Source: DMER64 sp041654355 (GTDB lineage Bacteria; Bacteroidota; Bacteroidia; Bacteroidales; UBA932). Taken from it: a stretch of 6,129 nucleotides of DNA. Below the pieces are notes generated by a model. The model was not told the origin of the DNA, did no database searches, and worked only from the letters and a program-made list of their open reading frames with translations. The position numbers and the translations under genes were made by a program. The DNA is taken from the NCBI GenBank assembly GCA_041654355.1, contig JBAZDQ010000078.1, positions 1 to 6,129 of the forward strand. The letters are read 5' to 3'. The first letter of the stretch is position 1. Every line of letters starts with the position of its first letter. Shown in pieces: positions 1 through 4,988 of this stretch.

Positions 1-165
1 GCGGGGCATGACTTCTGGTTATCCCGGAACCACCACGGTGCGGGATTCTACGATGGCGACTGGCATGAACCAGCATGGCACGATATGTCGGCGACGGCAG
101 ACTGGTATGGCGAGTATAACCTCTATGTTGAGAATGGCATAGTCTATGGAGAACGATTCGCATGA
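1..165 (+). CDS. 3' end of GHDFW-motif accessory protein (partial)
   Basis: This is the last 54 codons of a gene that begins upstream of the window, read in frame 1 and ending at TGA 163-165. The fragment opens with GHDFWLSRNHHGAGFYDGDW, continues with a region rich in W, H and Y, and ends in a GEYNLYVENGIVYGERF tail. From memory, this resembles the C-terminal half of a small uncharacterised family from bacterial phages and plasmids with the pattern GHDFWLTRNGHGAGFWDR...FGE.DLYV...G.I. No enzymatic role is known to me. Its stop codon overlaps the ATG of the next gene (ATGA at 162-165), which implies translational coupling. The next family along (DUF6876-like) is also a phage/plasmid orphan, which supports the assignment. 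The reading frame is quite certain and the family is moderately certain. Confidence 0.75.
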   Translation, partial: AGHDFWLSRNHHGAGFYDGDWHEPAWHDMSATADWYGEYNLYVENGIVYGERFA

Positions 166-572
166 CAGACGATATAAAAAATGAGATTAAAACCGTTGAT
201 GAATTGAATAGGTATCTATCTCGGCACACCGGAACACTGAACTACTACCGGGAGGGGTTCACCAAACTGGTATACACGGATGGGATCAAAGATTTTGCCG
301 ATACGCTCAATGCCTACTGGCTGATCAGCGATATCGGCGTCGTTGTCAGAATGAAGTTTCGGAACATACCATTTCAGATCTGGCGGATTGTGATAAAGGA
401 TGATGACTCGGCGGTGCTAACCATGCGGGAAGACACCAACGAACCGGTACGGTACCGGCAGAAGTATGATCTGGTCGATTTCCCGGTTGGGACGTTTGAG
501 TTCTATGTGATGCACGGGTCGCTCGATGGTGAGACCCTGGAACTCATTGCGCTGTTGAAAACGGAATATTAG
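162..572 (+). CDS. DUF6876-like small protein
   Basis: A 136-residue soluble protein with no signal peptide or membrane segment. The order of motifs matches what I remember of DUF6876, an uncharacterised phage/plasmid family: LVYTDG (residues 36-41), AYWLI (51-55), an aromatic FQIW strand (71-74), SAVLT (83-87), DFP (106-108), FEFYV, and a terminal EY. The length is typical for that family. The ATG overlaps the upstream stop, and GGAGA at 148-152 is a plausible ribosome-binding site. Biochemical function is unknown. Seen: the motifs and coupling. Inferred: the family membership, since I could not run a profile search. It sits in the first position of a trio of phage/plasmid-type orphans. Confidence 0.8.
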   Translation: MTDDIKNEIKTVDELNRYLSRHTGTLNYYREGFTKLVYTDGIKDFADTLNAYWLISDIGVVVRMKFRNIPFQIWRIVIKDDDSAVLTMREDTNEPVRYRQKYDLVDFPVGTFEFYVMHGSLDGETLELIALLKTEY

Positions 573-573
573 A

Positions 574-580
574 GGGTGAT
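574..580 (+). promoter_or_regulatory. GGGTGAT ribosome-binding site that decides a TTG start
   Basis: GGGTGAT lies just after the stop of the DUF6876-like gene and 4 bases before TTG 585. A longer reading of the next gene from GTG 576 would use bases of this Shine-Dalgarno sequence as its start codon, so TTG 585 is the better start. The spacing fits the other genes in the window, such as GGTGAACCTATG before 3076. Confidence 0.6.
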
Positions 581-584
581 ACCA

Positions 585-1067
585 TTGCACGATGAAGACC
601 ATGCCACAAAACCCATTCAGACAGATATCTATATTCCCACACATCTCAAACGCTGGACACATCCGGACTCGTATATCGGGACGGAGTTTTCCGAACATTT
701 TATTCTATTGGGCAGAAACCGGGACAGTAATCTCATCGATCAATCAAATTTTTGTGCGGCGCTCAGAATGCTTGGTGGGGAATCAGAAACGGTTATTGTT
801 CACCGGGCATCGCATTGGGCATGCGGGTGGGTAGAAGTTATCCTGATCCATGAGTACGATGATGCGCGTCTTAGGATTGGCGATGCCATCCATAAATCGC
901 TCGCAGGGTGGCCGATCCTGGACGAGGAAGACCATGCCGCTCGGGAAGCCGAGGCCATCGCGGAAGAGTTGGATACTATTCGGAAACACCCTGATTGGTA
1001 TCCGGACGCCCCGACGGATGAAGAAGAATTGTATGAATATGCTCTATGTCTTATCTGTGAAAATTAA
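585..1067 (+). CDS. HW..GW-motif accessory protein, probable TTG start
   Basis: A 160-residue protein when started at TTG 585 (M-HDEDHATKP). The alternative GTG 576 lies inside the ribosome-binding site. The core reads NFCAALRMLGGESETV (residues 55-70), HWACGWVE (77-84), a helix with alternating A/I/L, then WPILDEED (109-116) and an acidic C-terminus. From memory this matches an unnamed phage/plasmid family with the pattern SN.R.aL..LGGES..V...R..HW..GW.E......A...A..I...L.dYPVLDE. No catalytic residues are evident and no role is known to me. It is spaced tightly after the DUF6876-like gene and 9-12 bp before the next one, so it belongs to the same transcript. The gene is certain; the family is moderate; the start is probable. 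Confidence 0.8.
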   Translation: MHDEDHATKPIQTDIYIPTHLKRWTHPDSYIGTEFSEHFILLGRNRDSNLIDQSNFCAALRMLGGESETVIVHRASHWACGWVEVILIHEYDDARLRIGDAIHKSLAGWPILDEEDHAAREAEAIAEELDTIRKHPDWYPDAPTDEEELYEYALCLICEN

Positions 1068-1079
1068 CGGTGATGCATG

Positions 1080-1529
1080 ATGATGTATGATGAAAATTTA
1101 GGTTATGAAGATAACATAACCAAAAACGTTCTTACATTTTTTGATGACCACATCGATGAACTTGAAGAACTTATTACGGATTGTCATTCGTTCGACGACT
1201 TTTTCATGACCGGTGAATTTAATGCCCATTTCGTCGACCCGCTCCTCGACGATCTGGAAGTCGAACAGGCATATCAAATTTTACAGGATTCGTGGCGACT
1301 GACGCAGGATGCGGCGTTGTGGAAAGGCGAGCATGATCCCGATACCGTATGCATTATAAAAGCGGCGTACACGTATGGAGATAACCTTCACGAACTTGCA
1401 ACGGATATCTTCGAGGATATCCGCGAATCGTATGACGAGTTCGTTGCCATGAAGGGGTGTGAAGGGGGAAAGTCGAGTATCTTCATGAAAGCCTACAACG
1501 CGGTGAAGAAAACGTATCCATCATTCTGA
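1080..1529 (+). CDS. Acidic helical protein of unknown function
   Basis: About 149 residues, strongly acidic, and probably mostly helical, with no Cys-pair motif, signal peptide or membrane segment. Three ATG codons stand in a row in frame at 1077, 1080 and 1083. With CGGTGAT at 1068-1074 as ribosome-binding site, 1080 has the most typical spacing, but any of the three could be used. The N-terminal half is rich in D and E (DDHIDELEELITDCHSFDDF). The C-terminal half holds DTVCIIKAAYTYGDNLHEL followed by an amphipathic helix and a basic end. It has some of the pattern of small phage/plasmid proteins with a Dvt-I-c-yllg-ai-ale segment, but I would not assign a family. Tight spacing to both neighbours places it in the operon. 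Confidence 0.75.
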   Translation: MMYDENLGYEDNITKNVLTFFDDHIDELEELITDCHSFDDFFMTGEFNAHFVDPLLDDLEVEQAYQILQDSWRLTQDAALWKGEHDPDTVCIIKAAYTYGDNLHELATDIFEDIRESYDEFVAMKGCEGGKSSIFMKAYNAVKKTYPSF

Positions 1530-1543
1530 AAGGTGAAATACTT

Positions 1544-1816
1544 ATGCGAAAAAGTCATGAGATCTTACTACAACTCTTCCATGACCCAAAGTATGATTTT
1601 AGTAAGGTGACGATGGAATATGTTGACCGGGGATCACCCGGCGACCGGTCGATCGTTTCCGGGGTTCAGGTTACCCGGCTCGATGCACAGTATATCGAGG
1701 TTGATGCAATCACTCATACCGCGTATATCCCTTATCACCGGCTCCGCAATATTTTCTACGACGATACCGAGGTATGGGGGCTGCATGCAGATGACAGAAA
1801 TGAAAGTGTGGGGTGA
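1544..1816 (+). CDS. MJ1316/DUF504 RNA cyclic-group end recognition domain protein
   Basis: A 90-residue stand-alone domain that matches the archaeal MJ1316 family (formerly DUF504/UPF0248). The hallmarks are all present: MRKSHEILLQLFHDPKYD at the N-terminus, YVDRGSPGDRS (residues 26-36), a V-x-RL strand, IPYHRLRNI (62-70), and the closing VW (77-78). About 12 residues follow the usual domain end. The family is predicted to bind RNA ends carrying cyclic phosphate or similar groups and to act in RNA repair or processing; this is family knowledge based on comparative genomics. AGGTGA at 1531-1536 precedes the ATG by 7 bases. The gene's stop overlaps the ribosome-binding site of the next gene. 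A role on a mobile element, such as repairing RNA damaged by host defence nucleases, is inference. I am confident of the family. Confidence 0.9.
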   Translation: MRKSHEILLQLFHDPKYDFSKVTMEYVDRGSPGDRSIVSGVQVTRLDAQYIEVDAITHTAYIPYHRLRNIFYDDTEVWGLHADDRNESVG

Positions 1817-1819
1817 TGT

Positions 1820-2038
1820 ATGGCGGAATATCCCGTAACACTGACCGAGGATGACCTTGAGACGATTGGACGTGCGCTTGAGTGTTATTATCGAGCAAAC
1901 CGTGGATCATCTTCGATAACAACTCTTCTTTCTTCCATCGATGTTAACCACTACGCCCGATGTGAACGGGATAGAATTGAAGACCTTGCGGCGAAACTCA
2001 ACATCCCCAAAAAGTACTTCAACGCAAAAACCATTTGA
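1820..2038 (+). CDS. Small helical protein of unknown function
   Basis: A 72-residue protein. GGGGTGAT at 1810-1817 forms the ribosome-binding site and contains the stop of the MJ1316 gene, so translation is likely coupled. The protein is predicted helical: LTEDDLETIGRALECYYRA at residues 8-26, a Ser/Thr-rich turn, then a second helix with RIEDLAAKL. Two helices of this kind could form a small helical bundle. No recognised motif. It could be an antitoxin-like or adaptor protein, but nothing in the sequence decides this. Confidence 0.7.
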   Translation: MAEYPVTLTEDDLETIGRALECYYRANRGSSSITTLLSSIDVNHYARCERDRIEDLAAKLNIPKKYFNAKTI

Positions 2039-2059
2039 CATGATTACCGGTGATTGACT

Positions 2060-2698
2060 ATGAAAGACCAAATTAACGTCAGCGAAAACTTATCCGAAAC
2101 GATGAAATTCTGTGAGCATTGCCTGGGAACGGGGGTAATAACTTCTACGCAGGGTGAGCCAGATATCGCCACAGAATATTATCCATGCAGAGCGTGTGCC
2201 GGGATCGACCTTACCAGATTTGACCTATGCGACTGGTATGCCTACTACCAATTTCTCAACGAACGGTTTTTCAATGGGTTAAACAACCCGTATGAGAACG
2301 ATTACTACTACCAGTGGTATCATGACTACAAGCAGAAAATGACGGCGCTCTGGCGAGAGCGTGGCTTTATTCAACCGGGGGAGACACTTGAGGACGCGGC
2401 GAAACCGCTGACCGTGTATTTCAACCTCACCCTTCAGCCATCGTTTGCCACCGGAGATGACCCGGTTGTCGATGCGGAAACCGTGGTTGGTGCGACCGCC
2501 GGTGCCCTTAACTTCCGTGCAGAACCGTTCACGTCGGGCATCCTCGGTATAGAGTTCCGGGGGAAAAACGATTGGGTGTTGAGTAACGGGGAATGCCCGG
2601 TATGCAACGCAAAGAAAATGCTCTATGGCCAGGGCCATACCTGTGAGAGCGTCGTCTGTCCGGTGTGTGGGTATAATGAAAACTATACGCGGGATTAG
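2060..2698 (+). CDS. Zinc-binding protein with CxxC pairs at both ends
   Basis: A 212-residue protein. A longer reading from TTG 2054 would begin inside the GGTGAT ribosome-binding site, so ATG 2060 is preferred. The N-terminal module has C18-x2-C21-LGTG and C43-x2-C46-AG, similar to the CxxCxGxG knuckles of DnaJ-type zinc modules. The middle is very rich in Tyr and Trp (DWYAYYQFLNERF, then YENDYYYQWYHDY), followed by a beta-rich part. The C-terminus carries C179-PV-C182, H193/C195 and C200-PV-C203-GY, a second zinc ribbon. This architecture suggests a nucleic-acid or protein-binding scaffold. I do not recognise a named family. It sits between the 72-aa gene and another orphan and is the first of three zinc-type proteins in the operon. 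Confidence 0.85.
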   Translation: MKDQINVSENLSETMKFCEHCLGTGVITSTQGEPDIATEYYPCRACAGIDLTRFDLCDWYAYYQFLNERFFNGLNNPYENDYYYQWYHDYKQKMTALWRERGFIQPGETLEDAAKPLTVYFNLTLQPSFATGDDPVVDAETVVGATAGALNFRAEPFTSGILGIEFRGKNDWVLSNGECPVCNAKKMLYGQGHTCESVVCPVCGYNENYTRD

Positions 2699-2716
2699 CC
2701 CAAACGGAGGTTTTGA

Positions 2717-3079
2717 ATGGACATACCCAATATACTCAACAAAATCATTCTGGAAAGCGTAACGTTTTGCTACCCCTATAAGACAAAACAGTGGGTTAAA
2801 CCCGAAAATATGGGAGTATTAAACCCTTATTACAAAGTCCCTCTGACTAAAGAGCAGGTTGATAGTCTTATCTATCAGATGCTCAAGCAAAACCCGTGTA
2901 TTGATGGAGCCATGTATTTTGGGGTGGTGTTCTATGAACATGGTACTTACCACGGTGAACGAAACTGCAAAAGCATCTACTTCGCAGACAGTTTCCAGAA
3001 TTACCTTGCCGATAATCAAACCCCCGGAGATCTCAACGTGAAATTTAACTTTGCATCTGAGGATGAGGTGAACCTATGA
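2717..3079 (+). CDS. Hypothetical protein, 120 aa
   Basis: A 120-residue protein preceded by the strongest Shine-Dalgarno sequence in the window, GGAGGT at 2706-2711, unlike the GGTGA type used by most neighbours. The sequence is mixed alpha/beta: an N-terminal ILNKIILESVTF helix, a proline and tyrosine segment, a helix with KEQVDSLIYQMLKQ (residues 45-58), then YFGVVFYEHGTYHGERNC, which carries scattered His and Cys residues but no clear metal motif. It overlaps the next gene by 4 bp (ATGA at 3076-3079), implying coupled translation with the C2H2 zinc-finger protein. No family recognised. Confidence 0.8.
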   Translation: MDIPNILNKIILESVTFCYPYKTKQWVKPENMGVLNPYYKVPLTKEQVDSLIYQMLKQNPCIDGAMYFGVVFYEHGTYHGERNCKSIYFADSFQNYLADNQTPGDLNVKFNFASEDEVNL

Positions 3080-3375
3080 AGTATGAATACGACGGTCAAC
3101 GGTATGATACTGATACTGACCTGCTCTTTGAGATTGCTCTCGAAAACAGTACAGATAATGATGATGGATCACATGTATGCGATATCTGCGGTGAAGTGTT
3201 TGATTACTTCTCGGATCTGGAGATGCATATTGGATACGGTCATCACTTTGTCAAACTCATACCGGAAACTGAACGTGAAATCCGGATTCATGAAACAATC
3301 AAAAACATGCCCGACACGCTCTCGGAAGAAGAGACGTATCGAGAGATACGTAAAGCGTTTGATCTAAACAGGTGA
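3076..3375 (+). CDS. Single C2H2 zinc-finger protein
   Basis: A 99-residue acidic protein with one classical C2H2 finger: C35-x2-C38-x12-H51-x4-H56, with aromatic and hydrophobic core positions F42, F45 and L48 that fit the fold. An N-terminal YDTDTDLLFEIAL segment precedes the finger and a charged helical tail with EETYREIRKAF follows. Single C2H2 fingers of this kind are common in archaeal viruses and plasmids and are usually taken to bind DNA or partner proteins. GAGGTGA just upstream is a good ribosome-binding site inside the previous gene. The stop at 3373-3375 overlaps the ribosome-binding site of the zinc-ribbon gene. A regulator of this operon is possible but not shown. Confidence 0.85.
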   Translation: MKYEYDGQRYDTDTDLLFEIALENSTDNDDGSHVCDICGEVFDYFSDLEMHIGYGHHFVKLIPETEREIRIHETIKNMPDTLSEEETYREIRKAFDLNR

Positions 3376-3379
3376 AACT

Positions 3380-3808
3380 ATGCATAGGTATCCGTTACTG
3401 GTTAAAATTATTCATGGAAAGACGTCGCTCGTCGAGGACGATTATGGGACGTATGGCCGCATCGTACAGAAGTGGGAACATAACAGTACACAATTTTATA
3501 TTGTGACCTCTGATGAGGCACTATGCGATCTCGAAGAGAGTTGCGCCACATCCGAAGGTGCGGACGCGATGGTTATACTTGAACACCTGGATTGTGAGGA
3601 TCTGGAACCGCTTGGAAAATACCTGCTCGAAGTGTCAAATCGAGACCGTGGTATCAGCGCACTTAAGTGCCCGAAATGCGGTTCGCATGATGTTAATGTG
3701 GGTGATACGGATGGGAATATTGACGACCTCTTTGAAACCATACATTGTCCGGCATGCAACACGGAATGGACGAACTACTATCGTTTGTATGGCCAAGAGA
3801 TCGAATAA
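3380..3808 (+). CDS. C-terminal zinc-ribbon protein
   Basis: A 142-residue protein. The N-terminal part has beta-strand character (residues 4-12, then 26-44 ending QFYIVTSDEAL). An acidic middle follows. The C-terminus is a zinc ribbon with C97-PK-C100-GSHDV, a 22-residue excursion, and C123-PA-C126-N-TEW, then YYRLYG. Ribbons of this shape occur in many phage and plasmid proteins as well as in transcription factors and bind zinc for structural purposes. AGGTGA (3370-3375) is the ribosome-binding site and contains the upstream stop. The last 45 bp of this gene are part of the tandem repeat unit; a start-less copy is found at 4851-4895. No specific function is recognisable. Confidence 0.85.
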   Translation: MHRYPLLVKIIHGKTSLVEDDYGTYGRIVQKWEHNSTQFYIVTSDEALCDLEESCATSEGADAMVILEHLDCEDLEPLGKYLLEVSNRDRGISALKCPKCGSHDVNVGDTDGNIDDLFETIHCPACNTEWTNYYRLYGQEIE

Positions 3809-3907
3809 GTTATCTCATTGAAGCGCAAGAAGGCTATCAAATGGCGATGATCCGGTGTGGTATCGGGGAGCCGACATCTGAACGGTCAGGTGAGTTAACG
3901 TATGGAA
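3764..3907 (+). repeat. Leader repeat, copy 1 (tail of zinc-ribbon gene plus spacer plus paralog A start)
   Basis: This stretch matches 4851-4994 without gaps. In the 138 bases before each start codon I count 13 differences (about 91% identity), and 3858-3907 is 50 nt of perfect identity covering the ribosome-binding site and start codon. The first 45 bases are coding for the zinc-ribbon protein; the remaining 93 before ATG 3902 are spacer. The AT-rich stretch around 3801-3820 could hold a promoter, but I see no convincing archaeal TATA box. The period to the second copy is 1087 bp. Confidence 0.9.
3875..3892 (+). promoter_or_regulatory. Possible Shine-Dalgarno-sequestering hairpin before paralog A
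   Basis: CATCTGA (3875-3881), loop ACGG, TCAGGTG (3886-3892) can form a 7-bp stem with one G-U pair in the RNA. The 3' arm contains the GGTG of the ribosome-binding site for the gene starting at 3902, so folding would hide it. An identical element precedes paralog B. Seen: the inverted repeat and its place. Inferred: a regulatory role. Confidence 0.4.
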
Positions 3908-4843
3908 GCAACCTACGAATTTGGTGTAAGTGACCGCATGCGTGCGGTTCTCAGTGTAAAGCATCCGAAAAAACCAATCCACGGGACAGAGAGATTTGCC
4001 CATATCCTGGTGCAGGTCATCATCCCGGACGAGTGTGTCTTGCAGTTCTCGGGCATCAAAGTCGACCATGCCAGCCGCGTAAGTATAGGTGGCAATGTAT
4101 CCAAACCCAAACTGGATGAGCAGGGTCAGGTAGAAATTGATACCCAGATACGTCATGACGGGGGCGTGTCGCCATACTCATGCCATCTGGAGACGTCAAC
4201 AGTATCTCTTGACAGCATGGTTAAAGACTACATCGGGGATGCCATCAATACCGACCAGTTTGTCGAGCCGGTTGACTTATCTCCGGTCTTTGCCCAGGTG
4301 ACGGCGTGGAAGAAGATCATTGATGATGCACAGCCGTTGGTAGATGCTGCCGAACAGGAGCGGGCAGCAAAGTATACGGAGCAGGAGCGGCAGGAAACCC
4401 TTAAGCAAAATCGAGAGGGACTTGAGAGGGATCGGAAAGCAGAAGAAAAACGTCAGACCGAAACCAGACGAGATACGTGCCGGAAAGCATGGATCGAAAA
4501 GTATGGTTCCGATATGCTGAAAGTTGCCAATAATCGTGGATACGATTGCAAATCGCGATTCCTGAAAGAGTGGGGGCATGCGATGCTCGGTGTCGATTAT
4601 TTCCTTGATTTCAAGGGTGTTATTACAACTCAGAAACGGACATGCCCTTCTGATGCCGCGCTCGCTGAAATCCTTCGGTTAGAAACGTTGGACTGGTCAG
4701 AAATCGGGAATGGAATTTCATTCCAGGTTGTCTGGCTCCCACATGGTGTTGACGTTGAGTATAGCGACGAACCCCGTGAGGTGGTCGAGGTCGTTCTTAA
4801 CGAACCGTACTTTGATACAAATTATTATTTCTATCTGAGGTAG
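3902..4843 (+). CDS. Coiled-coil paralog A of a tandem pair
   Basis: A 313-residue protein with three parts: a beta-rich N-terminal domain (about 1-145, with MEATYEF, RMRAVLSVK and IPDECVLQ), a charged coiled coil rich in Q, E, R and K (about 150-193), and a C-terminal domain (from RKAWIEKYGSDM at about 194, then RGYDCKSRFLKEW, LDFKG, CPSD, AEILRLE, VVWLP and a PYFDTNYYFY end). It is about half identical to the protein at 4989-5984 by hand alignment. The W-I-x-x-x-GS-x-x-L/M...GY/G-x-x-C segment is reminiscent of an unnamed phage/plasmid accessory family (W-I..HGS..L....-G), but this is weak. GGTGA at 3889-3893 is the ribosome-binding site, 8 bases from ATG, possibly masked by a hairpin. Function unknown; the coiled coil suggests oligomers, perhaps with its paralog. 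Confidence 0.85.
   Translation: MEATYEFGVSDRMRAVLSVKHPKKPIHGTERFAHILVQVIIPDECVLQFSGIKVDHASRVSIGGNVSKPKLDEQGQVEIDTQIRHDGGVSPYSCHLETSTVSLDSMVKDYIGDAINTDQFVEPVDLSPVFAQVTAWKKIIDDAQPLVDAAEQERAAKYTEQERQETLKQNREGLERDRKAEEKRQTETRRDTCRKAWIEKYGSDMLKVANNRGYDCKSRFLKEWGHAMLGVDYFLDFKGVITTQKRTCPSDAALAEILRLETLDWSEIGNGISFQVVWLPHGVDVEYSDEPREVVEVVLNEPYFDTNYYFYLR
3933..3961 (+). repeat. 29-nt perfect repeat inside the 5' coding region, copy 1
   Basis: These 29 bases are identical to 5020-5048 in paralog B and encode RMRAVLSVK without a single synonymous change, although nearby conserved residues (IPDECVLQ) differ at the third base in most codons. The block contains the small inverted repeat CCGCA-TGCG-TGCGG (3934-3947). 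Nucleotide-level constraint or gene conversion would explain it. Confidence 0.8.
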
Positions 4844-4850
4844 GCAGTAT

Positions 4851-4895
4851 GAATGGACGAACTGCTATCATCTATATGGCCAAGAGATCGAATAA
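4851..4895 (+). pseudogene. Vestigial tail of zinc-ribbon gene, created by tandem duplication
   Basis: Fourteen codons plus TAA in the frame of the zinc-ribbon gene: EWTNCYHLYGQEIE, against EWTNYYRLYGQEIE at the end of the gene at 3380-3808. There is no start codon: an in-frame TGA lies at 4836-4838, only four codons before the matching part. It sits directly after the stop of paralog A. The fragment marks the left edge of the second duplication unit and shows that the duplicated segment began inside the zinc-ribbon gene. Confidence 0.85.
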
Positions 4896-4961
4896 GTTAT
4901 TCATTTGAAACGCAAGAAGACTATCATCTGGCGATGATCCGGTATGGTATCGGGGAGCCGA

Positions 4962-4979
4962 CATCTGAACGGTCAGGTG
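4962..4979 (+). promoter_or_regulatory. Possible Shine-Dalgarno-sequestering hairpin before paralog B
   Basis: Same 7-bp stem (CATCTGA / TCAGGTG, loop ACGG) as before paralog A, base for base, 9 bases upstream of ATG 4989. The 3' arm includes the ribosome-binding site. Retention of both arms inside a perfectly conserved block supports a function, though shared ancestry by duplication is an alternative. Confidence 0.4.
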
Positions 4980-4988
4980 AGTTAACGT

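Noticed and set aside
444..458. CCGGTA-CGG-TACCGG dyad
   Set aside because: It lies within the DUF6876-like gene; several such 6-bp dyads are expected in 6 kb.
417..698. Minus-strand open frames such as 417-698, 2279-2638, 3496-3762, 4277-4579 and 5549-5929
   Set aside because: All are opposite well-supported + strand genes, lack archaeal ribosome-binding sites and have compositions typical of shadow frames.
1402..1423. 8-bp perfect inverted repeat (CGGATATC, 6-base loop, GATATCCG)
   Set aside because: It lies inside the coding region of the acidic protein and about one such repeat is expected by chance in a few windows of this size; no T-run follows.
2624..2639. TATGGCC-AG-GGCCATA dyad
   Set aside because: It is inside a coding region between zinc-binding residues, the loop is too short for a hairpin, and 7-bp arms are expected by chance.
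3815..4156. Antisense open frames at 3815-4156 and 4872-5132 that share a stretch with similar sequence
   Set aside because: The similarity follows from the duplicated + strand leader and paralog 5' ends. There is no ribosome-binding site support, and the downstream halves do not match.
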